From assembly GCF_001904635.1 (NCBI RefSeq), contig NZ_MRCB01000005.1, positions 62,001 through 126,000 of the forward strand: DNA of 64,000 bases. The letters are read 5' to 3'. Shown here piece by piece: positions 55,736 through 64,000 of the stretch (position 1 is its first letter; each line of letters starts with the position of its first letter). Below the pieces are notes generated by a model that was given only the letters and a program-made list of their open reading frames with translations, searched no databases and was not told where the DNA came from. Position numbers and translations under genes: made by a program. This stretch comes from Hydrococcus rivularis NIES-593 (lineage in GTDB: Bacteria; Cyanobacteriota; Cyanobacteriia; Cyanobacteriales; Microcystaceae).

Positions 55736-56251
55736 TTATTGTTGCGATCGCAACAGTCGAACTAGATGCACCAGTTCCGGCAAAATGAGTTTTTCTAGGG
55801 CAAGTTTCACAGCATCAAAAGAACCGGGGAGAGAAAAGATGAGTTTCTGACGATAAATGCCAGCAGTTGCTCTTGAGGCGATCGCTCTCGAACCAATTTC
55901 TTGATAGCTTAAATAGCGAAAGATCTCGCCAAATCCCGGTAGCGTTTTTTCTAATAACTTTGAGAGGACATCGTAGGTCGTATCTCTAGGTGCAATTCCT
56001 GTCCCGCCGCTGAAAACGATCGCGTCAAGATCGGGAATCTCAGATAATTGCCTTAACTGTGTCTCGATTTGCGTCGGTTCGTCCTTAATAATGGCGTATG
56101 CACCAACCCCAACCCGATGACCCGCTTGTTGCAACAATTGCTTGATGAGTTGACCGCTGCGATCGGTTTCGGGCGTGCGAGTATCGCTAACTGTAATCAC
56201 CGCACAATTGATAGAAATTAGATCGCGGTCGGGGTGAGGAACTGAAGTCAT
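55736..56251 (-). CDS. moaB: Molybdenum cofactor biosynthesis protein B
   Basis: Protein of 171 aa with the MoCF-binding fold of MoaB/MogA, which prepares molybdopterin for metal insertion by adenylylation. Motifs are [40 protein letters not shown] with the GGTG substrate loop, and [20 protein letters not shown]. It is leftward and 54 bp downstream of psb28, so the two may be co-transcribed although they are functionally unrelated. Confidence 0.94.
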   Translation of the reverse strand: MTSVPHPDRDLISINCAVITVSDTRTPETDRSGQLIKQLLQQAGHRVGVGAYAIIKDEPTQIETQLRQLSEIPDLDAIVFSGGTGIAPRDTTYDVLSKLLEKTLPGFGEIFRYLSYQEIGSRAIASRATAGIYRQKLIFSLPGSFDAVKLALEKLILPELVHLVRLLRSQQ

Positions 56252-56305
56252 AGAGATTTTTCTTGCGATCGACGATCGCCGCTTGACGATCGCAATCGCT
56301 TTGAA

Positions 56306-56641
56306 TTACGCTTTGGTAAACTGTAACCCCTTTTCCTGGGCATATCGCTCCATAAAGCGCATAAAGCGATCCCATTCTTGAGGAGAATTCATAACCACAA
56401 CTGCTTCTACAGCTTCTGGTTTGCCATTAATAAACTTGCCTTTGACTTCCCGCGTAACGATTTCTCCTTCTTCATCGATTAAATACATTCCAGTAATTTC
56501 TTCTTGAGTGTCGTTGCTGAAAATGTTAGGCGAATCAAAATAAAACTTCGCCATCCCATTTTGCCCGTTGCGAGCGCGACTTAAACGAACTTCTGGAATC
56601 ACTTCTTCCGTAACTCCTCTAGCAAATTGAATTTCAGCCAT
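56306..56641 (-). CDS. psb28: Photosystem II assembly protein Psb28
   Basis: Small cytoplasmic-side protein of 111 aa that binds assembly intermediates of photosystem II (the CP47-containing complex) and protects them during biogenesis and repair. The sequence [55 protein letters not shown] and the aromatic [19 protein letters not shown] are diagnostic. It is complete, normal in length, and has no membrane helix, as expected. It is divergent from the DUF7734-type gene. Confidence 0.97.
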   Translation of the reverse strand: MAEIQFARGVTEEVIPEVRLSRARNGQNGMAKFYFDSPNIFSNDTQEEITGMYLIDEEGEIVTREVKGKFINGKPEAVEAVVVMNSPQEWDRFMRFMERYAQEKGLQFTKA

Positions 56642-56739
56642 CTTTTGTTATCCTCATATTTAACTGGTAATTTTTTCATCATCGCACAATCAATAAGCGA
56701 TCGGCTTAGAAAAATCAGAGGCAAATTCAGGGAAAACCA

Positions 56740-57039
56740 GTGGAAAAATCTATTGGGCAACGCTTAGAACAGTACACTATCAAGCGCCCTCAAGAAATTT
56801 TGTTAGTCGAGATTGAAATCGGGGGCGAACCCGACCAAATTGTTATCTTCAAAGGATTTTCTAGTTCTCTGATGCATCCGACGGCTTTCGATCCCGACGT
56901 GCCAATCCTTTCAGAAGACGCAAAAATTATCAAGATCGATCGCCTTGCCAGTCCCTACAATCCTGCCAAACCTCGCTACATCCAGCAAGGATTGACTCTC
57001 GAACAGATGGAGGCTCTTTTAGCCGAAGTCGGTTCTTAG
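56740..57039 (+). CDS. Conserved photosynthetic-lineage protein (DUF7734-type)
   Basis: Protein of 99 aa with start GTG. The pattern RLEQYTIKRPQEILLVEIEI, then PDQIVIFKGFSSSLMHPTAF and PYNPAKPRYIQQGLTLEQME, is that of a small family conserved in cyanobacteria and plants which I associate with DUF7734. The N-terminal part is beta-rich, the C-terminal end a short helix. Function is unknown. Its position opposite psb28 invites a photosynthesis link, but this is inference. Confidence 0.75.
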   Translation: MEKSIGQRLEQYTIKRPQEILLVEIEIGGEPDQIVIFKGFSSSLMHPTAFDPDVPILSEDAKIIKIDRLASPYNPAKPRYIQQGLTLEQMEALLAEVGS

Positions 57040-57244
57040 AGAATTCAAATATAAATAAATTTAATCATTTACCTGAATCTCCAGGCGACTAGCTGCCGTC
57101 AAGATTAGCTAATCGTAGAATTTACTGTTTTAGCGATAGAGTAATATTTTAAAACTCAATTATTGTGTTATTGAAACTTAATCTATTGGCTTTTAAGTTT
57201 TATATCCTTCTATTGTGAGTGTGTCGTGTGAGGAAGCTCGAACT

Positions 57245-58714
57245 ATGGTAACATCTCTATCCCGTAACGGAAATAGCCGTTTTAATCCGCTACAGCCACA
57301 ACTATCCGTCTTGGCTCAGTCTTCTGCTCGCTTTCCCGAACTTCCCAAGTCTCCCCTATTTGGGACTGACGGCATCCGAGGGAAAGCAGGAGAGTTACTA
57401 ACCGCGCCTTTTGCCTTACAATTGGGGTTTTGGGCAGGTCAAGTGTTGCGGGAAGTCGCTTCCGAACTCGGACCCGTCATTATCGGGCAAGATTCCAGAA
57501 ACTCCAGCGACATGCTCTCTATGGCACTAGCAGCCGGATTGACCTCTGCCGGACTGGAAGTGTGGCAATTGGGATTATGTCCCACGCCTTGCGTTGCCTA
57601 CCTGACGCGAATGAGCGAGGCGATCGGAGGAATTATGATTTCTGCCAGTCACAACCCGCCAGAAGATAACGGCATCAAGTTTTTTAGCAGCGAGGGAACC
57701 AAGCTATCGGATTCGCTAGCGCAGAGAATTGAGGAAGGATTGAGAAGCAATCTAGCTCCTACAACGACCGTCGAAGCTTCGACTTCCTGGGGGAAATCCT
57801 ATCAGCACAAGGCTTTAGTGAAAAATTACGGTCAGTTTTTGCAGGAGTCGCTCCCAGCAGGTATCGATTTTCAGGGAATGCGAATCGTTCTGGATTTGGC
57901 TTGGGGAGCCTCCGTCAAAGTCGCACCCTCAGTATTTCGTGCTTTGGGGGCAGAAGTGATTAGCTTGCACGATCGCCCCGACGGGGATCGCATTAACGTT
58001 AGCTGCGGTTCCACCCATCTCAATTTATTGCAAACAGCAGTGAAAGAATCTGGCGCCGACATGGGATTTGCCTTCGATGGCGATGCCGATCGCGCCATGG
58101 CAGTCGATGCCAAAGGTCGAGCGATCGATGGCGATTATATTCTTTATTTTTGGGGTCAGATGCTCAAAAATCAGAATTTATTGCCCGATAATTCGATCGT
58201 CACGACGGTTATGGCAAATCTCGGCTTCGAGCGAGCTTGGCAAGCGATTGGCGGTCAAATGATTCGCACCGCAGTGGGCGATCGCTACGTTCAGGAAAAA
58301 ATGTGGCAAACGGGAGCTATGCTGGGCGGCGAACAGTCGGGACATATTATCTGCCATCACCACAGCGTTTCTGGCGATGGCGTACAAACCGCCCTGCATC
58401 TAGCCGCTTTAGTGCGTCAATTGGGAATTTCCTTAGCCGAATTAGTCGATCGCAGCTTTCAACCCTACCCTCAGATTTTACGGAATATCCGCGTCGAAGA
58501 CCGCGAACGCCGCGATCGCTGGCAAGAATGCGACCCCCTACAAGCGGCGATCGCTCGCGCCGAAAGCGAAATGGGCGATCGAGGACGAGTTTTGGTTCGG
58601 GCATCGGGTACGGAACCCTTAATCCGAGTTATGGTAGAGTCGGCTTGCGCCCAATCGGCTCAATATTGGTCCGAGCAATTGGTTAAAGCCGTCGAGCGAT
58701 ATTTAGTTGCCTGA
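57245..58714 (+). CDS. glmM: Phosphoglucosamine mutase
   Basis: Converts glucosamine-6-phosphate to glucosamine-1-phosphate for peptidoglycan and lipopolysaccharide precursors. The catalytic phosphoserine lies in [20 protein letters not shown], the Mg loop is [10 protein letters not shown], the sugar loop is GGEQSGHI and the phosphate-binding loop [15 protein letters not shown] is complete. It is 489 aa from the ATG at 57245 (GAGGA 10 nt upstream); the GTG at 57215 would add 10 residues. An N-terminal extension of about 40 residues before [12 protein letters not shown] is somewhat longer than usual. Confidence 0.96.
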   Translation: MVTSLSRNGNSRFNPLQPQLSVLAQSSARFPELPKSPLFGTDGIRGKAGELLTAPFALQLGFWAGQVLREVASELGPVIIGQDSRNSSDMLSMALAAGLTSAGLEVWQLGLCPTPCVAYLTRMSEAIGGIMISASHNPPEDNGIKFFSSEGTKLSDSLAQRIEEGLRSNLAPTTTVEASTSWGKSYQHKALVKNYGQFLQESLPAGIDFQGMRIVLDLAWGASVKVAPSVFRALGAEVISLHDRPDGDRINVSCGSTHLNLLQTAVKESGADMGFAFDGDADRAMAVDAKGRAIDGDYILYFWGQMLKNQNLLPDNSIVTTVMANLGFERAWQAIGGQMIRTAVGDRYVQEKMWQTGAMLGGEQSGHIICHHHSVSGDGVQTALHLAALVRQLGISLAELVDRSFQPYPQILRNIRVEDRERRDRWQECDPLQAAIARAESEMGDRGRVLVRASGTEPLIRVMVESACAQSAQYWSEQLVKAVERYLVA

Positions 58715-58842
58715 AATTCGGCGATCGGTTATCAGTTATTAGTTATTTGGTCGGTTTCTTACCCAACATTGGTAACTTTTCACGGTTGAAGCTTATCCTC
58801 TTACAATAGAAAGTAAAGAAATGTAACTACCGAGATCGGGAA

Positions 58843-59025
58843 ATGCAGAAAACGATGACAGAACCTCAACCAACCCAAACGCCCAAACTAGAGGAACCCA
58901 AGTTTGGATTCAACGACTACGCAGAACGGTTAAACGGTCGTGCAGCCATGATTGGCTTCGTTTTGACTCTTCTAATCGAGTACATTACAGGACAAGGTTT
59001 ACTTGCCTGGTTGGGTTTGAAATAG
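58843..59025 (+). CDS. High-light-inducible protein (Hli/Scp)
   Basis: One-helix chlorophyll-binding protein of 60 aa that protects photosystem II and the chlorophyll pathway under high light. The diagnostic chlorophyll-binding motif is in [20 protein letters not shown] (the ExxNGRxAMxGF pattern), within the single membrane helix (about residues 32-52). The N-terminal [15 protein letters not shown] is Pro-rich and stromal. A second ATG four codons in is an alternative start. It is 128 bp downstream of glmM and followed by a hairpin. Confidence 0.95.
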   Translation: MQKTMTEPQPTQTPKLEEPKFGFNDYAERLNGRAAMIGFVLTLLIEYITGQGLLAWLGLK

Positions 59026-59041
59026 TAAATAACACGTATTG

Positions 59042-59068
59042 CCCCTATGTCTTGCAGGAGGCTAGGGG
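59042..59068 (+). terminator. Hairpin after the hli gene
   Basis: CCCCTA and TAGGGG form a 6-bp stem around a 15-nt loop, 17 bp after the stop codon. The tract beyond it is A/T-rich but not a U-run on the + strand. A moderate terminator candidate. Confidence 0.45.
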
Positions 59069-59174
59069 AAAATACTTAATGATTATTGAACTTTACATTT
59101 GGTGCCTTTTTGAGGCAGGTAAGATAAGCTGAAGTTAGAGTCGCGAATATCCTTAGAGAATCTAGAGCCAAGTG

Positions 59175-59462
59175 ATGAACGCTTTATTGCCTCGATTTTT
59201 AAAAGTCGCTTACCGCAAGGAACCGATTGCTAGCTTCATTTCGATCGTGGGAGCGGTGGATGCGGCGATCGGCGGTTTTGGCTCGCGCTGGAGCTTACTA
59301 TCTTTTGGGCTAATGATGGTATTCTTGGCTGCCTTGCTGCGGTGGTGGCAAATGCAAAAAGCGCAAGCGGCGATAGCAGAAAACACTCCCAGACATTATT
59401 TGCCGCCTAGCTCGTCTCGAACCCCATTACCCATGTTGACTAACGAAAGACATCGGCGATGA
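59175..59462 (+). CDS. Small hypothetical membrane protein
   Basis: Protein of about 95 aa with two hydrophobic stretches (about residues 18-35 and 42-60: ASFISIVGAVDAAIGGFGSR, LLSFGLMMVFLAALLRWW), then a polar Pro/Ser/Arg-rich tail. The ATG at 59175 is chosen over the adjacent GTG. Its stop overlaps the MerR gene start as ATGA, making it the first of four translationally coupled genes. No function is recognised. Confidence 0.65.
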   Translation: MNALLPRFLKVAYRKEPIASFISIVGAVDAAIGGFGSRWSLLSFGLMMVFLAALLRWWQMQKAQAAIAENTPRHYLPPSSSRTPLPMLTNERHRR

Positions 59463-59893
59463 ATCCGACTGCTGCGATCGACCAATGGCTAAAAATTGGT
59501 GAAGTGGCGACCGAAAGCGGTTTGCCAGTCAAAACAATTCGTTATTACGAAGAACTCGGCTTGTTGACTCCTTCGGTAAAAAGAACGAAATCCGGCTATC
59601 GCCTCTTTGACAGATCGGTGTTCAATCGACTTGCATTCATCAAGCGATCGCAGTCTTTAGGTCTCACTCTCAACGACATCCGCAAAATTCTCTCGGTTCG
59701 CGATGCCGGAGAACTTCCCTGCGGAGTTGCCAAAGAAATGCTGTTGCACAAGCTAGAGCTAATCCAACAACAAATAAAAGCCCTAGAAATTTTGCAATCT
59801 GAGTTACGAGGAATACTATTGGGTTGGCAAGATATGCCATCTCGTGAGAAAATCGCCCAAACAATCTGTCCCAATATTCAATCAGAAATATGA
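59459..59893 (+). CDS. MerR-family transcriptional regulator, heavy-metal type
   Basis: Protein of 144 aa. The winged-helix domain (WLKIGEVATESGLPVKTIRY, YEELGLLTPSVKR) and hinge helix are complete, followed by a dimerisation coiled coil (KLELIQQQIKALEILQSELR). In the effector loop the single Cys in DAGELPCGVAKEM stands where ZntR/CueR-like proteins place a metal ligand, but the usual C-terminal Cys pair is missing. The effector is therefore uncertain. ATGA overlaps at both ends couple it to the small membrane protein and the WD40 gene. Confidence 0.88.
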   Translation: MNPTAAIDQWLKIGEVATESGLPVKTIRYYEELGLLTPSVKRTKSGYRLFDRSVFNRLAFIKRSQSLGLTLNDIRKILSVRDAGELPCGVAKEMLLHKLELIQQQIKALEILQSELRGILLGWQDMPSREKIAQTICPNIQSEI

Positions 59894-61041
59894 AGTTTAG
59901 GGGCGAAGCTCGGAAAAATCGAATTAACTGGACGCTAATCCTAACAATCCTCGCAATTTTCCCAGGAGGGCAGGAACTAACCGCACAAGAGCCAAACCCT
60001 TCCGCTCCCTCCGAACCCGTGCCGGGAACCGAAAGAGTATTTTCAGCCAATCCCTGGAGAAAAGCGCTGAAAGTTCATACCCTCTCAGGTCACCTGACAG
60101 GCATCACTTCTCTCTCATTTACGAGAGACGGCCGAACGCTAATCAGCGGCGGTAGCGAAAATGATGGTTCCCTGCGCTTTTGGTCGGTTAGTTCGGGCGA
60201 AGAAGTCGCCGAGTTTCGCGCTCAACGAACCAACGTGCAGACGATGGCAATTACTCCCAATGGGGAAACGTTAGTGACTAGCGGACCGGATACTATCATT
60301 AACCTCTGGGATTTGGCAAGGGGAAAAGAATACAGAGAAAATAGAACATCCTTCTTAGAACACAGCACCCAAGTTCTATCCGTAGCCATTAGTCCCGACG
60401 GGAATATTTTGGTTAGCGGCGCTTTAGATGGGATTCGCGTCTGGACTCTCAAGCCGCGCCGCCCTCTTTATCGGTTAAGCTGGATAGGCAACCCCGTCTA
60501 TGCTATTGCTTTCAACCCTAACGGGTATATCGTCGCCAGCGGCGATGGAGATGGCAGAGTTCAACTTTGGGACGTGAGAGAGGGAACTTTTATCTCTGAA
60601 TTCTTCCCTCACCAAGAAGCTATTACCGCACTGAGGTTTACTCCCGATGGCAAGCTCCTCATCACAGCTAGCGACGATCGCACTATAAAAATTTGGGATC
60701 TGGAAACGGGAACGCTAGTCCATACACTGATCGGACATACCGGTCGAGTCCGCGCGATCGCTCTCAATCCCGACGGACGAACCCTAGCGACTGGTAGCAA
60801 CGACGGCATTCGCATTTGGGATATCCTAACCGGAGATTTAGTAGGAAGATACTACGGTCACAGAGATTGGGTAACTGCCTTGGCTTTTAGTCCCAACGGA
60901 CGCTATTTGGCTAGCGGAGGACTCGATTCGCTAGTTAATATTTGGGATAGTGCCTTAGCCAAGCAACCCAAAAAATCTGAGGAAGCAGAGGGAACTGAAA
61001 AACCAGAGAGATTAGAAGATTCAGAAGAATCGGAACGATGA
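59890..61041 (+). CDS. Exported WD40-repeat protein
   Basis: Protein of 383 aa. An N-terminal signal sequence (RINWTLILTILAIFPGG, about residues 12-30) and a Pro-rich segment precede seven WD40 repeats (about 55-365), for example RVQLWDVREG, IKIWDLETG and RIWDILTG, enough for one complete seven-blade propeller. The C-terminus is acidic (KKSEEAEGTEKPERLEDSEE). The propeller is a protein-binding platform, here predicted outside the cytoplasm. It is coupled by ATGA to the MerR gene before it and the nnrD gene after it. Confidence 0.88.
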   Translation: MKFRGEARKNRINWTLILTILAIFPGGQELTAQEPNPSAPSEPVPGTERVFSANPWRKALKVHTLSGHLTGITSLSFTRDGRTLISGGSENDGSLRFWSVSSGEEVAEFRAQRTNVQTMAITPNGETLVTSGPDTIINLWDLARGKEYRENRTSFLEHSTQVLSVAISPDGNILVSGALDGIRVWTLKPRRPLYRLSWIGNPVYAIAFNPNGYIVASGDGDGRVQLWDVREGTFISEFFPHQEAITALRFTPDGKLLITASDDRTIKIWDLETGTLVHTLIGHTGRVRAIALNPDGRTLATGSNDGIRIWDILTGDLVGRYYGHRDWVTALAFSPNGRYLASGGLDSLVNIWDSALAKQPKKSEEAEGTEKPERLEDSEESER

Positions 61042-62594
61042 ATCCGCAACAACAACTCGAACAAGTCGTCGTCACCGCCGAACAAATGCGTCAAATCGAG
61101 GCGCGTATATTTGCGGCAGGAATGCCCGTAGCGGCGCTGATGGAAAAAGCGGCAGGACTGACGGCTTCTCGCATTCGACAACTCTACCCGCTTTCTCAAG
61201 TCTCGCGGGTAGGGATTTTAATTGGTCCCGGTCACAATGGGGGAGATGCCTTAGTTATTGCCCGCGAATTACATCTGGCAGGCTATCAGGTGTCTCTATA
61301 TCGTCCTTTTGCCAAGCTAAAGGATTTGACGGCACAGCACGCTGAATATGCCGAGAATTTGGGAATTCCTTCCCATAAGGATCTTCAGTCTTTACAAAAC
61401 TGCGAGTTGATTATTGATGGATTATTCGGCTTTGGACTGGAGCGATCGCTTTCTGGCGAAATCGCCGAGGCGATCGATCGCCTTAATGAATGGTCGCAAC
61501 CTGTCGTCAGTATCGACATTCCCTCTGGGCTGCATACGGATACGGGAGAAGTTTTAGGCACCGCCGTTCGCGCCACTTATACCTTGTGTTTGGGGCTATG
61601 GAAACGGGGCTTTTTCCAGGATGCAGCGCTCGAATACATTGGCAAGGCAGAACGGATCGATTTTGGCGTTCCGCCACAAGAGGCATGGGCGATTCTCTCG
61701 CAAAGCGAACCGATACGACAGATAAATCTATCCAGTGCCAAGCAGTATTTGCCCGTCCCGCGTCCCCCAGTGACGCATAAATACAAGCAAGGACATTTAT
61801 TGGTAATTTGCGGCTCTCGTCGCTATGCTGGGGGCGCAATTCTTACCGGACTGGGAGCGAGGGCGAGTGGAGTAGGAATGCTCTCGATCGCCGTGCCAGA
61901 ATCGCTCAAACCCTTGTTGGTAACTCACCTAAGCGACGCTCTCATTATCGACTGTCCCGAAACGGAGACGGGCGCGATCGCCCAGTTGCCCCCGATTGCT
62001 TCAGATTTCAGCAAGTATCAAGTCATCGCTTGCGGACCCGGTTTAACTCAGCAAGCGCAATCGATCGTCCAAGCGGTTTTAAAAGCCGAATGTCCGCTCG
62101 TGTTAGATGCAGATGGATTAAATAATTTGGCGCAGTTGGGTACGATGGCAAGTTTATCGCTACGAAAAGCTCCAACCGTTCTTACTCCTCATTTGGGAGA
62201 ATTTAAACGGTTATTTCCCGATATCGATCGCCCGGATCGCGATCGCATTCAAGCAGTACAAAAAGCGGCAGCGCAAAGCGGTGCAATTATCTTATTAAAA
62301 GGAGCCAGAACCGCGATCGCTCATCCTCAAGGTTCCGTTTGGTTAGTTCCCACAAGTACGCCTGCCCTGGCGCGAGGAGGCAGCGGAGATGTCTTGACAG
62401 GTTTAATTGGGGGCTTATTAGCGCAATCGGCTACTTCCGATGGATTGTTAGAAGCCCTCGTCGCTACGGCGGCTTGGTGGCACGCGCAGGCGGGAATTTT
62501 GGCGGCTCAAGAGCGTACTGAGTTAGGAGTCGATGCTTTTACCTTGTCGCAGTATCTCTTGCCATTTCTGAGTAATGCGATCGATAAAACCTAA
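61038..62594 (+). CDS. nnrD: Bifunctional NAD(P)H-hydrate epimerase/dehydratase
   Basis: Repairs hydrated NADH and NADPH. The 518-aa protein has an N-terminal YjeF_N epimerase (about residues 10-215: VGILIGPGHNGGDALVIARE, IIDGLFGFGLER, VSIDIPSGLHTDTGEVLG) fused to a C-terminal ribokinase-like ADP/ATP-dependent dehydratase (about 235-505: GHLLVICGSRRYAGGAILTG, VLTPHLGEFKRL, ALARGGSGDVLTGLIGGLLA). Both active sites look intact. It is the last gene of the coupled rightward unit. Confidence 0.95.
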   Translation: MNPQQQLEQVVVTAEQMRQIEARIFAAGMPVAALMEKAAGLTASRIRQLYPLSQVSRVGILIGPGHNGGDALVIARELHLAGYQVSLYRPFAKLKDLTAQHAEYAENLGIPSHKDLQSLQNCELIIDGLFGFGLERSLSGEIAEAIDRLNEWSQPVVSIDIPSGLHTDTGEVLGTAVRATYTLCLGLWKRGFFQDAALEYIGKAERIDFGVPPQEAWAILSQSEPIRQINLSSAKQYLPVPRPPVTHKYKQGHLLVICGSRRYAGGAILTGLGARASGVGMLSIAVPESLKPLLVTHLSDALIIDCPETETGAIAQLPPIASDFSKYQVIACGPGLTQQAQSIVQAVLKAECPLVLDADGLNNLAQLGTMASLSLRKAPTVLTPHLGEFKRLFPDIDRPDRDRIQAVQKAAAQSGAIILLKGARTAIAHPQGSVWLVPTSTPALARGGSGDVLTGLIGGLLAQSATSDGLLEALVATAAWWHAQAGILAAQERTELGVDAFTLSQYLLPFLSNAIDKT

Positions 62595-62746
62595 TTATCT
62601 TATACCTGAATCCTTACAAAAGTTTTTGTAATTTTCTAAGCGAATAATATCATTTTTCAATTGATTGGGAAGTTAGATAATCTGCCAATAATTTTTCTCC
62701 CTTAAAACAAGGCATGCCGAGGAGAGGACTAGCACCACAGGGCACA

Positions 62747-64000
62747 TCAACAGGCACTAATTGTAAGCGCTACAGATGCAGCTCGCTCTTTCGACTCCGG
62801 TTTTCTCCAAAGTTGTAATCCAACATAGCTAATAATTAGTAAGAAAAGAGCAATATAATCAACATCAATTACAGTTTTAAACACCTCAAAGAGCATTTTG
62901 AATGAGAGAAGTTCGCTGTAAGGCAGTATGTATTTTTCGTCGTATACCGAGCCATGATAGCCTTTTCCTAACAGAGGATAGAGTAAGGTTCCCGACGATT
63001 GATACAGCGAAATCATCCAAGGAAGAAGAAAGACGAATGTGAATACTATGACTGCTAAAAACTCCAATATTACTTTTTGTTTATTTTCCGTTCTAGCGAT
63101 ATAAAAAAAGTAACTAGAAGACACGAAAATAACAGCGGCTGGAATTAAATTAGTTTTTGCAGCACAGAGCGCTGCGGTTATCGCAGCTATAATTACAGCA
63201 TTGGCTATATATTTATTAGCTTTTAATTTCTCCCAATTGAGAGTACAAAAAAGGCTCAAAAATAGAGCCAGTCCAGTAACGTTACTGGTAGAATTTCTAT
63301 ACGCTGGAATTATCAACAGCCATGGGATCAAGATTAAAATTGTTATTCTTTTCGAGAGATTTTTTTCTTGAATCAACCCCAGGATAAGTCCGAAAACCGC
63401 GATCGAGGCAATTCCCGGATCGATAATACGAAGATTTTGTTCTGAAAGAACGCTCAGAACAAAAGTATGTAAAAATGATTGTCCTCCTAGAGAAGATACC
63501 AGCCTTCGTTCGCTGAAAGGATCTGCTCCCATCGATCCGATTTGCAACATCTTTTCGGGAAAGACAAAATAGGCGTGATAGTCGTCATGTCCGTGAAATG
63601 AAGCATTAGAAACCCAACCTGCATATTGAACGAAAATCAGCACGATTGCTAAAATAGAACCAACTAAAACAAATTTATCTTTCTGGCAATCGCGAAGATG
63701 CTGAAATAGACTATTTAAAATTAAGTTTCTATTCTGGTAAGAATCGATTGCCCAAACAATTACGCCTAAGCTAAAGAAAATCATAATTGTTGTCGGCGAA
63801 ATTGTCCGAGTAAGATTGAGTACTCCTCCAAAAATAATACTAAAAGCAATTCCCCAAGCCGCTTTTTGACCCCAGCCAACTCGGTTTTTTGAAAAAAGAA
63901 AACGTGCGATCGCTCCTCCCCAACCGATGCAAGACAACAGAATAAAAATTCCCCAGAAAAAGGCAAATAAGTATGAGTTTACTGCTTTGTTAGGATCGAT
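62747..64000 (-). CDS. Multi-pass membrane protein, 5' end beyond window
   Basis: At least 418 codons; the frame stays open to the window edge (IDPNKAVNSYLFAFFWGIFI at the edge), so the true start lies outside and the TTG at 63937 is not a real start. About ten hydrophobic helices are visible with one longer hydrophilic loop (NASFHGHDDYHAYFVFPEKM, then GADPFSERRLVSSLGGQSFL). The loop position with acidic residues is reminiscent of GT-C glycosyltransferases and polymer-processing membrane proteins, but I cannot assign a family. Confidence 0.7.
   Translation of the reverse strand: MDPNKAVNSYLFAFFWGIFILLSCIGWGGAIARFLFSKNRVGWGQKAAWGIAFSIIFGGVLNLTRTISPTTIMIFFSLGVIVWAIDSYQNRNLILNSLFQHLRDCQKDKFVLVGSILAIVLIFVQYAGWVSNASFHGHDDYHAYFVFPEKMLQIGSMGADPFSERRLVSSLGGQSFLHTFVLSVLSEQNLRIIDPGIASIAVFGLILGLIQEKNLSKRITILILIPWLLIIPAYRNSTSNVTGLALFLSLFCTLNWEKLKANKYIANAVIIAAITAALCAAKTNLIPAAVIFVSSSYFFYIARTENKQKVILEFLAVIVFTFVFLLPWMISLYQSSGTLLYPLLGKGYHGSVYDEKYILPYSELLSFKMLFEVFKTVIDVDYIALFLLIISYVGLQLWRKPESKERAASVALTISAC

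Noticed and set aside
1-64000. tRNA, rRNA, CRISPR arrays, transposase genes, prophage or toxin-antitoxin loci
   Set aside because: I read the gene-free gaps for tRNA TPsiC-type words, regularly spaced repeats and transposase motifs and found none; a covariance-model scan would be needed to exclude unusual small RNAs.

Overview
The window is cyanobacterial chromosome. The HIP1 octamer (GCGATCGC) recurs throughout, and several genes are specific to oxygenic phototrophs: psb28, a high-light-inducible (Hli) protein, split rpoC1, a CpcD-type phycobilisome-linker domain and a CoaR-type regulator. The mosaic layout, the separated rpoC1 and the many short palindromes suggest a unicellular or colonial (Chroococcales/Pleurocapsales-like) genome. 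No rRNA, tRNA, CRISPR array, transposase, prophage or secondary-metabolite cluster is visible. Most of the window is core genome with small accessory islands.

Layout. 0.1-4.7 kb: a leftward three-gene signalling operon (membrane PAS kinase, small receiver protein, receiver-flanked hybrid kinase). 4.7-11 kb: a hairpin-array intergenic region, pepA, a basic Lys/Ala-rich protein, an M48 protease, a small membrane protein and glutathione reductase. 11.2-18.1 kb: rightward genes for a transglutaminase-like TgpA-family membrane protein, deoC, recO, an MFS transporter and a GT4 glycosyltransferase. 18.3-30.8 kb: a squalene/phytoene-synthase relative, potA-potD, lysS with a KTSC tail, a GNAT, two methyltransferases, a GNAT remnant, an unknown 508-aa protein, hisS, and a DUF6887 gene with a broken DUF6888 partner. 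31.0-34.6 kb: the division cluster ftsQ-ftsZ with thiD and a coiled-coil membrane protein. 35-47 kb: a carboxyl-terminal protease, a siderophore-type ATPase, a PATAN-receiver regulator, rpoC1, coaR, an FGGY kinase, a NUDIX hydrolase, gpsA, and an unusual pair made of a CpcD-like protein and a coiled-coil protein. 47-56.6 kb: mutL, a DICT-GAF histidine kinase, DUF3067 and tatC, lipA, a receiver protein, moaB and psb28. 56.7-64 kb: a DUF7734-type protein, glmM, hli, then four genes overlapping by ATGA (small membrane protein, MerR regulator, exported WD40 protein, NnrD/NnrE), and a membrane protein cut by the window end.

The most unusual material is in four places. First, modular arrays of short hairpins occur at 4.9-5.2, 9.5, 27.4-27.6 and 53.6-53.8 kb. 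Two copies of one module, 49 kb apart, carry compensating base changes in the hairpin arms. Second, the CpcD-domain/coiled-coil gene pair at 45.9-47.2 kb. Third, a transglutaminase-fold membrane protein that lacks the expected catalytic Cys and His. Fourth, decaying small genes: a DUF6888 reading frame with a lost start codon and a frameshift, and a GNAT fragment whose frame is broken by a 19-bp tandem duplication. Related purine-rich low-complexity tracts also lie inside or at the end of several unrelated genes.
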